Made by a program: the position numbers and the translations under genes. The notes beneath the pieces are model-generated. The model made no database searches and was not told where the DNA came from. It saw only the letters and a list, made by a program, of their open reading frames with translations. A DNA stretch of 30,886 bases from Amanita rubescens (Eukaryota > Basidiomycota > Agaricomycetes > Agaricales > Amanitaceae): the NCBI GenBank assembly GCA_015039365.1, contig WION01000586.1:1-30886 (forward strand), in the 5' to 3' direction. Numbering within the stretch: position 1 is the first letter of the stretch; the number at the start of each line of letters is the position of its first letter. This document shows, one piece after another, positions 18,987-30,886 of the stretch.

Positions 18987-20871
18987 CTAGACTTGCGTTT
19001 CCTGATACCAATTCCGATGAGCGAGAAAGGAATCCAGACGACGGAAACACATACTGAAGACGAACGTTTCCTGCACGATGCTGCTGCCGAGCACTGCGTT
19101 TCGCTAGCTCTAGAATATGTTTCGATCATTTCATTTTGCTGAGTTCCTACTTCTACTTGCGTGGCTTGGGATCCGCCGACTTTCTGTAAATCCCTACGCG
19201 AATTCAATCTGTTCGTGTGTGAGTTTTCAAGTCCAGAATGAAATCGGCTTTTACGCACGTGGCCAATAATGAATTCGCGTAGACTGCGGCAAAATGTTCC
19301 ATCAGCGCCCAATAGATTGAAATGATGCTTACGTTTGATGATGACAAAATAGAGGCTCATGAACACGAGGTTGGTTGGGATCGCGAGCCACTAAAAGCAG
19401 GGTTAGAGGTTAGGACTGTGGCTTGCAAAACCGGTGAAGCGCGCACATAAATCAAGACGATCGACGTTGCAAAACTTGAACAAGTCAACAAACGCCAAGT
19501 GGGATCAACGAAGGATATACCATGTAAGTGCACCAGTTTCAAACGTATACAGTATCAACGAGTCGAGAACGTGGCTCAAAGAGCTGTTGAATGGTAAGCG
19601 TCTGCGAACGTTCTCGGCTAATCAACTTACCTGGGCAATCTTTTCTGGCTTCGTCTCAATAGATAGCACAACGACACCGTAATGATAATATCCATAACAG
19701 CCGAAATGACCAAGTCCATCGTAAATGTCCACTGGATTCGAAGGCTTAGTAGGTGTATGACGGTTTCAAGAAGGGTCTTACGGTATATTTCTTAACGAAT
19801 GCTTGAAGAAGTTTGAGTGTAATCCTGTATGCCATTATTTAACCACTGCAACTAACAGGTTAATTATTTGACACTTACATCTGATATGTTGCAACTGTAC
19901 AAGCGTAAGATAAATGTATTCAGGGGCTTGACATTGACGCATAACTTACGACCAGCAAAGACTAGAGAAATAATCAGCGTGTTGTTATAAGAGCGATGTT
20001 AGGTACGTACCAAGTCGACTCAACGCCAGTAGCGCCTACAACGGGTGAGTAAGCTAATTGATAGATAATTAATGAAACGTACCAAAGGTACCGAGATGAA
20101 ATAATTTTGATTAGTTACTGTAGTACGTCAGCGGTTCAGCCTTTGAGACGTTCGGAGCTCCTTACGAATATGTATTCTATAAACGAAGAAGCTGTTCGGA
20201 TTCAACAAAAGGGGAAGTATGCGTGCGGTTCTACGCACCAATGCACAATGATGGTGAGAATGGTCTAAAAGCGCATTAGTCTATACCAAGATTCATTAAG
20301 GTGATGGCGCTAACCGTATCTATGATAGTGAGCTGTTGACGATTTTAGCACGACAATAACGGTTCACGGAATTAAGGTTCGCACCGCTAGTGACCTTAAA
20401 CGTAGTCTTAGAACATGTTCGAGGCGAAGGGCGTTATGACTTACCAGGGGAGAGCTTTGGCCTTTGCCATAACTCCAAAGTGCTTGATTAGCCCAGCCCA
20501 CACGGTACGACCGATCAAAATGGTATGTCCCAAGTCGAGAAACCTCGAAAACAAATGAGTAATGGATCATGGCTGAGCGCGACGAAAATACCATATGAGG
20601 AAAGCCTTTGTACCACATACCAGTCAGACGAGTTCGTGAACCGAAGGTAAAACACGTACCAAACATTTGAGACCAATCTTGTCTGAAGGATAAAGCTTGA
20701 AGTAGAAGAAAATTTGTACCGTGGTGATACCGGTGAAACTGTTGGGTTCGTCGCGTTGGTATATGGGTCTATAAGAGGGGAACACCGTGCTACTCACGCC
20801 GCGGCTGCGAAACTCCCTACGAGGAGCGCGCCCAGTGTATCTGCGACGTTGCCCACGGATTGTTCCGACAT
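18987..20871 (-). CDS. DUF6534-type multi-pass membrane protein, many short exons
   Basis: Basidiomycete seven-helix membrane family of unknown function. ATG at 20871. Exons 20871-20798 (LGALLVGSFAAA), 20738-20660 (GITTVQIFFYFKLYPSDKIGLKCL), 20605-20592 and 20543-20445 (WFLDLGHTILIGRTVWAGLIKHFG) join in phase. Later in-phase pieces include FFVYRIHILTNQNYF (about 20190-20080), ALLALSRLVFAG, LATYQMITLKLLQAFVKKYT (to about 19760), WTFTMDLVISAVMDIIITVSLCYLLRR (about 19732-19632), HVLDSLILYTFETGALT, CFATSIVLIYVRASP, WLAIPTNLVFMSLYFVIIK and LYANSLLATLNSR (about 19275-19195), the family's closing signature, followed by a soluble tail. The stop is at 18987 if a last intron is spliced, otherwise 18944. 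One segment between LPW (20445) and FFVYRI, reading LTIIDTVSAITLMNL, cannot be joined in phase, so the model may be skipped there or damaged. Confidence 0.75.
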
Positions 20872-21280
20872 AGTCTAAGATGGGGGGTAAGAAAGAAGGT
20901 AGAAGAAAAGTTATGTGTGAACTAACGGGGGCTACCCTTGCCGGCTGTTACATACACGAATGATTGTTTCGCGACGGCCCTGAGCCTCGTCGGACGGATC
21001 GGGGGGATGTCCGGTCTAGTTGTACTAAACCTGCTTACTTCTCTGCTCGGACTCCTCATCTAGTAAGCTAGTGAGCTTGAAGTTGTAGAAACTAATGAAA
21101 ACAACCATATTGGAAGTCTTTGAACGTCTAACTCAGGCTTCAGCCGTTCGGCGCGTGTGGTCACGGTCACAGTCACGCGCCTCGCTCATTCACTGCAACT
21201 TCCACAATGAGTGTAAGCTGTGTCTTGTTTCGTCGCCACTTGTTCTCACCAAGATTCAGACTTTTACACCTGTGGAGCCA
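20872..21280. promoter_or_regulatory. Shared intergenic region between divergent DUF6534-like and ISWI genes
   Basis: About 410 bp separates the two start codons on opposite strands, so both promoters must lie here. A GTCACGGTCACAGTCACGCG cluster sits at 21161-21180. No clear TATA box. Regulation of either gene is not known from sequence. Confidence 0.45.
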
Positions 21281-25593
<4,313 letters not shown>

Positions 25594-26095
25594 TGTATCG
25601 CATAGAGTCAATGTTCCGTTTTACTGTATTGTCATTAGATTATTTTACGCTTGTGCATATTGTGTAATTAGGCTGGGCTACGGAACGCGCTTAGTCAGCA
25701 GAACCCCCTGTTCCGATCGCGACATGTGAGGCTGGCTTGAGCCTTGTATAGCCAACGCAGTCGAACATATATTAACTCGTCAACTCGATACGTCCTTAGT
25801 AATTATCGATCGTATTGAGTTTTCTTGAGGTCTGCAGAGAACCCCGGGACAAATTTGTTTTAACACAAGGATATATAGTAACCATTCCCCGCGATCTGAT
25901 CTACTGAGCGCACCTCCGGCGACGAAACTAAGGGAAGAAAAACGAGGTTTAGTTCAAGAGCAGATAGCAAAAGCGAGGATTTTTGGGTATTGTACAATAG
26001 CGCCGTCAACTAGTAGTACGGACTCGTCCTATGCATTCTGTATCATAGATTCGTAGACAACACCATTTACTAAACCAACGCCCTAACTTTCAAAG
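25594..26095. other. Convergent intergenic region
   Basis: Lies between the 3' ends of ISWI (plus) and the F-box-like gene (minus), so it should hold both transcript ends. No further gene or clear repeat is visible. Confidence 0.5.
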
Positions 26096-27112
26096 TCACG
26101 GCAACGGATGTAATGATGGTCGATAGGCTTCATCACTATAGTAAGCGTACCTCTCAATACGCCGAGTAGACCCAGCTGGGGTCAACACTAAACGCTTGAA
26201 TGTCGCAACGTCTGCGTCGCTGCTACAATGCAATACTAAACTGTCCATACGTGGCAGGACAATCGAGGGTTCGGTATCAGGTAGGCTGGAAAACGTAGCA
26301 TCGGAGGTAGGCTTTAGAGCACAACTGACAAGGGACATCCCTTGGCGTAAGATTACATTAAGACACATCGTAGACGGTATATCGAATTGAAGGAAGAGTT
26401 CCTTCAAGTTATGCCAAGGTACCGCCGTAATCAGCTCCCCGAGATGCATTGCAAAGCAGCTGCAGAGAGTGAGATCTACGAGGCACGGAAGTCGGGGTGG
26501 GAGACGTAAAGTGTTTGCAGGGATGGTTTCCTTGCTACTGCCATAGCAACCGATGTGGAGTGTTTGCAAGCGTAGCATGTGCTTGGGTGGGATTTCTTTG
26601 AGGGTATGCATTTCATCGAATGCAAACGCAAGGCGTAGTTTCAGAAATGTGAAAGGTGCAACTAGATGCTTCACAACGTCAGAGTGATGGCCATCGTAGT
26701 TATAGAGTGATAGTTCTGTCCTGGGAAGGGAGCCACCGCGGGTAAGCCAAAGGTGGAATAAGCAAAGTCTGGGATAACCCATGTAGTCAACATTGGTAGG
26801 CAATTGAATTCGGATTGGAAACTGGGCCCAGATATGAGGCATGTTCAATATGGTGTGCCGCCATGCAGAGCACACATATGACAAGGCCAAGGGAATATCG
26901 AAACGAGGGTTCAGAATCACTATCTGGCACATGAGATCGAAGATGATTCGCAATACATCTTCGGGAAGCTCCATGATGTAGGATGGAGGTGTGAGAGCTG
27001 TTTTGCATGCGGTAAGCTCTGGATTTCGTTCCTCAGCGATGAGCGCCTCTCGGTTGGATAACTCTTCTTGGGATGAGTCGTTGGTAAAGCCTACGCCTAC
27101 ATCTGTAGCCAT
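26096..27112 (-). CDS. F-box-like protein with LRR-like C-terminus
   Basis: Single-exon gene, 338 residues from ATG at 27112 (the open frame reaches 27118 only through a GTG). The F-box is at about residues 46-95: IMELPEDVLRIIFDLMCQ...LALSYVCSAWRHTILNMPHIWAQF, the arrangement common in Agaricomycete F-box-like proteins, which hold substrates for SCF ubiquitin ligases through Skp1. The rest has loose leucine-rich segments (LRLQTLHIGCYG, LPPRLPCLVDLTLCSC, WHNLKELFLQFD) expected of substrate-binding LRR-type domains. No breaks are seen. Substrate unknown; these families are large and fast evolving. The LINE insertion begins about 210 bp upstream of its start. Confidence 0.85.
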   Translation of the reverse strand: MATDVGVGFTNDSSQEELSNREALIAEERNPELTACKTALTPPSYIMELPEDVLRIIFDLMCQIVILNPRFDIPLALSYVCSAWRHTILNMPHIWAQFPIRIQLPTNVDYMGYPRLCLFHLWLTRGGSLPRTELSLYNYDGHHSDVVKHLVAPFTFLKLRLAFAFDEMHTLKEIPPKHMLRLQTLHIGCYGSSKETIPANTLRLPPRLPCLVDLTLCSCFAMHLGELITAVPWHNLKELFLQFDIPSTMCLNVILRQGMSLVSCALKPTSDATFSSLPDTEPSIVLPRMDSLVLHCSSDADVATFKRLVLTPAGSTRRIERYAYYSDEAYRPSLHPLP

Positions 27113-27311
27113 TGGCACTGGGGCAACTTGATTAATGGCTCACCAATGACTCTTGTGAGATCCAATGACGACGTGGCAGAACGACCGTATCGGTGATAGT
27201 CTACTGATTCGATATGCATGCGATGGACTCCAACCTGCACGTCAGCGTACGCACACCAGCTCAAGCTTTTCTCCACCCCGCCGCGTTTGACTTTGTCCGC
27301 AACCATCTTGC
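27113..27311. promoter_or_regulatory. Upstream region of F-box-like gene, ending at LINE insertion
   Basis: About 200 bp between the F-box-like ATG and the target-site duplication of the retroelement; the gene's core promoter should be here. A plus-strand open frame runs through it, without a motif I can assign. Confidence 0.35.
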
Positions 27312-27324
27312 AACTCACTCACTC
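27312..27324. repeat. Left target-site duplication (13 bp)
   Basis: AACTCACTCACTC, identical to 29190-29202, immediately next to the T18 tract. Confidence 0.9.
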
Positions 27325-27342
27325 TTTTTTTTTTTTTTTTTT
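27325..27342 (-). other. Poly(A) tail of the half-LINE
   Basis: Eighteen T on the plus strand, directly between the left TSD and element 3' sequence. Confidence 0.9.
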
Positions 27343-27544
27343 GAATAGAAGGCGAGTGTATTGCCACAACACACTACAGAGGTACTCTGGGAAAAAACCT
27401 ACACTAGGTGAGGAAAAGAACCCGTAAGCTAAATACTCATACTAATCACGAAATCGGCATAGGGCCGCATACAGTGTTTAACTAGTCCACCCCCAGACGA
27501 AGTCGACGAGAGAGGAGCTATGAGCCGTGGAAGGACGAGGGGAC

Positions 27545-29143
27545 CTAGTCTAAGCCTAGGCCATCGTAGCGCGCCGCGACGCGGGCGGTTTGTTTGGTTT
27601 GGTGGCGTTGATCGCGAGCCTGGCGGACTTGCTTCAATCGTTTGGCTTGCAGGGCGGCAAGCGCTTTGTCGTCGAATCTAGAGATGAAGAAGGGGCAGTC
27701 CCGCGAGATGGCGAGATGGGGCCCACGGCAATTGATGCATTTGATGTCTTCCATGGTGACGTCCTGTTGGACTGCCTGCTCATGGACGGCCGTGCTGTGA
27801 CAGTTGGCGCAAAGGGCACACCAAGGAAGGCGTGACGAACAGACATGGGAAGTGTGGCCCCACCGGAGGCAGATACCACACTGGCGAGAGGCCTTGCGCA
27901 AGACCCAAGGGCGGGCACGACAGGGGATGCCATCGAAGTTGACGTCCGTCTGGAGGAGGCGACGTGCGACAGATGAAGCACGGTCGTCGGCGACCTCAAC
28001 CACCACAGTGGCGGTGTAGCCAATCGTCTTGCCGGAGGGAATGACGAAATGGGCCTGCTGTACGAAATGAACCCCCTTCCAACGGGGGTGGGATGAAACG
28101 GTGGCGTGGAGCCAGTCAGATGTAGTCGCACCCCCATTCAGGCGATGCGTCGGGACGTGCATGAATTTGATAAGGGATGTCGTATCCCGGCTGAGGAGCT
28201 GGACGCCTCCCGCATGCAAAGTGGACAGGAGGGATATGACCTCCTTCTTGAGTTCAGGGCCGATTGCCTGGGGAAAACGCACCAGGAGATCGCCACGCAA
28301 GGTATAACCTACATGAACAGGCGGAGGGGAGGAGCCGGCAAGGATCCTCTGAACATCAGGGAGAGGGGGGATGATGTCGCCAGTGGGACTGGGACGGAAG
28401 CGAAGGACCAAGGCCGAAGCCTTGGTTCCCTGACGAGTGCAGGACTTGATGTTAGCGGTCTGCTTTGAAGGTCCATGAGGGGGAGGCTGTATTGGGGGGG
28501 CAGCAGAGCCTTTGCCGGCAACACTAGCATAGGAACGCCTGGCAGGAGGCGGGGGGGGAGGGCGGCCAAGAAGCCGTTTCTTGTTGATCCTAATATAGGC
28601 GGGGTCCGTGATGATAGGCGGCACAGGGAACGCCGTCCCCGTGGGTGGGGGAGGTTCTGACGTGGCAGGTGGGATTGGGGCAGGCGTGGAGATCACCTCA
28701 GGGGGGCGATCCTCCACAACAGTGCCCGCAGCTCGAGTCACGGTGACCCTTCGGCCCCCAACGACAAAGGATTCTATTCCTAATGCCAGGGCAAAGGGTG
28801 CCAAGACTTGTCCGAGCGACTCTTGAACATCTCGGGGGAGATCGGTGGCGTGGAGCCCATCGATTGCAGTGCGAAAGTCCGCGCAGGCCTCATGAATGAA
28901 GCCAAAGCGGTGCGGGGCGTCGGGGAAACCATCAGAGTGGGCTGAGCCCTCCTGAGACGGTTGTCGGGTCGTCGGGGGATGGTCATCCCCACCAGTATCC
29001 ATTGCGATATGGGCATCTAGGGAATCCGCACCAAACGAGGCATCGGAGCCAGAGGCTCCAGAACCCCGTCCGCGCGGTGGAATATGAGGCGGAAAGCTAC
29101 CACGACTTCTGTTCAAGGGCTGTCCTGGGCGGTGTCGGTGCAT
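27545..29143 (-). CDS. LINE ORF1 (gag-like, zinc-knuckle nucleic-acid-binding protein)
   Basis: 532 residues, uninterrupted. ORF1 proteins of fungal LINEs (Tad-like and relatives) bind the element RNA and help target-primed integration. The N-terminal 210 residues are disordered, Pro/Gly/Ser-rich (PPHIPPRGRGSG, RPPPPPPARRSYASVAGKG). A central domain follows (GYTLRGDLLVRFPQ, DWLHATVSSHPRWKGVHFVQ, GYTATVVVEV). The C-terminus has zinc knuckles: CGICLRWGHTSHVC (C-x2-C-x4-H-x4-C), then CALCANCHSTAVH and CINCRGPHLAISRDC, followed by a basic tail (RLKQVRQARDQRHQTKQT). There is no reverse transcriptase or endonuclease downstream: only about 200 nt remain before the poly(A). Start ATG at 29143 is 46 nt from the element's 5' end, which fits a full-length 5' terminus. 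Confidence 0.88.
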   Translation of the reverse strand: MHRHRPGQPLNRSRGSFPPHIPPRGRGSGASGSDASFGADSLDAHIAMDTGGDDHPPTTRQPSQEGSAHSDGFPDAPHRFGFIHEACADFRTAIDGLHATDLPRDVQESLGQVLAPFALALGIESFVVGGRRVTVTRAAGTVVEDRPPEVISTPAPIPPATSEPPPPTGTAFPVPPIITDPAYIRINKKRLLGRPPPPPPARRSYASVAGKGSAAPPIQPPPHGPSKQTANIKSCTRQGTKASALVLRFRPSPTGDIIPPLPDVQRILAGSSPPPVHVGYTLRGDLLVRFPQAIGPELKKEVISLLSTLHAGGVQLLSRDTTSLIKFMHVPTHRLNGGATTSDWLHATVSSHPRWKGVHFVQQAHFVIPSGKTIGYTATVVVEVADDRASSVARRLLQTDVNFDGIPCRARPWVLRKASRQCGICLRWGHTSHVCSSRLPWCALCANCHSTAVHEQAVQQDVTMEDIKCINCRGPHLAISRDCPFFISRFDDKALAALQAKRLKQVRQARDQRHQTKQTARVAARYDGLGLD

Positions 29144-29189
29144 GTTCCTAAAGAGGAAGGTGGTGGTATGAGATCAAGATGCGATGCTG

Positions 29190-29202
29190 AACTCACTCAC
29201 TC
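29190..29202. repeat. Right target-site duplication (13 bp)
   Basis: AACTCACTCACTC, perfect copy of 27312-27324, directly at the 5' end of the element. Confidence 0.9.
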
Positions 29203-30886
29203 GATCCTTCTCTCCCTCCTCTCCAGGGCAACTCGCTTCCAGAATACTTCCACCGCATCGGTCTCGCTACAGCTTCTCAAGGCTGGACAAAGCACTACTA
29301 CAAGCATGGCGGCGCCAGTTTCAGCGAACCCGTCCCCTTTCCTATCCACGACGGCATCCCGGAATTCATGCTTGTTTTTGACGCAGAAACCATGCCGAAA
29401 GAGGGCCCGTCATCGCCATAGCCGCCTCTTCCAACGCATGGTACGCTTGGATCTCTCCGTGGCTGTTAGGCGAATCCCCCTCGCCGGCCCATTTCATCCC
29501 CTTTGGTCTGGATACACATAGACTCGTTGTGGGCTTTCTTTCGATCGCGCCCGCGTCGAAACCAAATACTCCCTTGCTAGTACTAGGACTCGGTGGATGG
29601 ACACCATGTCTCTCCACGTCACTGTGAATGGGATATCCTCTCACCAGCGTCCCGCGTGGAACAAGTGGAAGAAGAAGAGAGAAACCCAAAAGGTGCAGAG
29701 GGGAAGCGGTTGAGGCTATGGTTGATCTCATCGCGCACGTAAAGGAGAAAGAAGAGCAGGCGAGGGAACGAGGAGAAGCGGAAACGGTGGAAAGCCTGAC
29801 GAGGGCTAGGATGGATATGGAGGATTCTCTTCAGGTACCTTATCAGTTCGAGATGGATTGGGACGGCAATGAAAACGAAAACGACGGCGACGACGACGGA
29901 AATAGAACTTGGGAATCCCTCACTTCCGCCAACTCACTCGTAGACGTCGCGAGACTCCATTGCAGCGTTGAATTGGAACAAGACAAGGAAATCGAGGGGT
30001 GTGGTGAGTATTATTATTTTTTCGTTGTTGTCTTTTTGCTCAAGTTACGTTAAGGTACAGGAACCTGACGAACCTGAACCTGAACATGACGCGTTGCAAG
30101 TACCGGAAGATCCGGCGTAGCTCAGTACTCTCGTTACCTCTCTCTCCCACTGCTCAAGATGGCGTATAACGGCTTTCCACTCAAATACTCGAGCAAAGAA
30201 GGCTGGAATTACGTCGACAACAAAGGAAATGTGGTTGAATTGCGTACCGCTCACGGTCAGAAGACCAGTCAGATCCTTGGTCCGCGTCACGCAAAAGTAC
30301 TGTTGGCCTCGGCCCTCGGGCGAGATGACATCTGACGATAACGACCTGGCGATGGCGTTATCGTCTGGTTCAAAAGACCTGATCGATCTCACTCCTCGAA
30401 ACCGGATTGAATCGCTCCTGTTCAAATTGGCGTGGAGAAGTTACCCTTTGTTTCATTCGAGAGAACATGATTGGATATGCCGCCTTCCTTCTTCCGTCTC
30501 GGAACTTCCAAGCACGGATCGTCTCTTACGTTCTCCAATCCTGCCGATTCGACTCTCGCCGATCTAGTTCTTCATCACGATTTCGCGTTCCACAAGTTGC
30601 CTCATAAAGACGGTGAAAAAGCTAACGTGGGGTCTCCCCTCAGCAAGACGTTCGTCAAGTATGCGGCGGATGGGGTGCTGACGAGCCCGGGTGGAGAGGC
30701 GAAAGGCTCTCGAGTTGAGCGCGGTGTGCAGTTATTGGATAGGCTCGAGGGATCGAATTGTGAACCAGATGGTCGTTTGAGAGGGCGGTGGGCGGAAATT
30801 GGGTTTCGAGGATAAGGACGACAAGTGAGGCATCATCCTCCCTCAAGTCATTTCCATGACACGTTGCGCGATCGAAAAGACTTGGT
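29203..30886 (+). pseudogene. Mitochondrial DNA polymerase gamma (MIP1-like) pseudogene, copy C (runs off the window)
   Basis: Begins right after the LINE with a pyrimidine tract and acceptor CTCTCCAG, then GNSLPEYFHRIGLATA, QGWTKHYYKHGGASFSEPV, exonuclease motif I as VFDAETMP (Val to Ala), and a stop after MPKEG. Motif II is broken by a deletion of CACAACGT-like sequence (about 29533). Next come RWMDTMSLHVTVNGISSHQR, a long acidic insert (KEKEEQARERGEAE) and WESLTSANSLVDVARLHC (about 29910-29965), which copy A lacks. The motif III region (ATDV...CPHPVSF), which copy A keeps, is missing. After an intron (about 30003-30058) the KLRTARGQKTSQILGP region follows with frameshifts near 30235 and 30305, then NVGSPLSKTFVKYAADG (about 30630). 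At the window end the DNA reads ...AIEKTW, the expected continuation towards the polymerase domain. A pseudogene by several frame lesions. Confidence 0.85.

Larger units (their letters stand above)
27325..29189 (-). mobile_element. Half-LINE: non-LTR element with ORF1 only
   Basis: 1,865-bp insertion on the minus strand. It begins with a 46-nt leader, holds one long gag-like ORF (29143-27545), then about 200 nt of 3' sequence ending TCTATTC and an 18-nt poly(A) (T18 at 27325-27342). Perfect 13-bp target-site duplications flank it. A poly(A) tail with variable-length TSD is the mark of target-primed reverse transcription by a LINE. The second ORF (endonuclease/reverse transcriptase) is absent, so it must be moved by enzymes supplied elsewhere. 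The intact ORF and perfect TSD indicate recent insertion. Confidence 0.88.

Noticed and set aside
27325..29189. LTR retrotransposon because of gag-like zinc knuckles
   Set aside because: No long terminal repeats, protease or integrase. Poly(A) and a 13-bp TSD fit non-LTR insertion.

Overview
This window comes from a filamentous basidiomycete, most likely an Agaricomycete. Introns are GT-AG and about 46-61 nt long. Gene families typical of Agaricomycetes are present: a NACHT-WD40 NLR, a DUF6534-type membrane protein, an avidin/tamavidin-like protein, an F-box-like protein and an APH-like kinase. The NLR repeat and linker sequences resemble those I associate with Rhizoctonia/Ceratobasidium, but I cannot fix the genus from sequence alone.

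Layout. At 0.15-2.3 kb (minus) lies a decayed, truncated importin-beta3 (Kap121/IPO5) gene. At 2.5-3.6 kb there is a small putative gene with a tandem duplication, a (CCCGTA)-type low-complexity patch and an unidentified coding remnant. At 4.0-4.5 kb (plus) lies an avidin-family gene broken by one frameshift. At 4.5-7.4 kb there are mostly non-coding sequences, a 57-bp direct repeat and a decayed basic-protein gene. At 7.7-9.8 kb (minus) is pseudogene copy A of the mitochondrial DNA polymerase gamma gene (MIP1-like). At 9.9-14.8 kb (plus) is a six-exon NLR: helical N-terminal domain, NACHT, and 15 almost identical WD40 repeats, with one in-frame TGA. At 14.9-15.1 kb (minus) is a second Pol gamma fragment, copy B. 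At 16.2-17.0 kb (minus) is an APH/kinase-like gene with a degenerate tandem array in its leader. At 19.0-20.9 kb (minus) is a many-exon DUF6534-like membrane protein gene. At 21.3-25.6 kb (plus) is an intact 22-exon ISWI chromatin-remodelling ATPase. At 26.1-27.1 kb (minus) is an F-box-like protein gene. At 27.3-29.2 kb (minus) is a young 'half-LINE': gag-like ORF1 only, an 18-nt poly(A) tract and a perfect 13-bp target-site duplication. At 29.2-30.9 kb (plus) is a third Pol gamma pseudogene, copy C, inverted relative to A and running off the window.

How it fits together. Housekeeping ISWI sits in an accessory neighbourhood of allorecognition/immunity genes, fast-evolving families, and fragments of core genes (importin, Pol gamma x3). 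The NLR is bracketed by same-strand Pol gamma fragments A and B, which could delete it by recombination. Copies A and C are inverted about 20 kb apart and could invert everything between them. Gene models were spliced by eye: each ISWI and NLR intron was checked for GT-AG ends and phase. No homology search was possible, so family names rest on recognised motifs.
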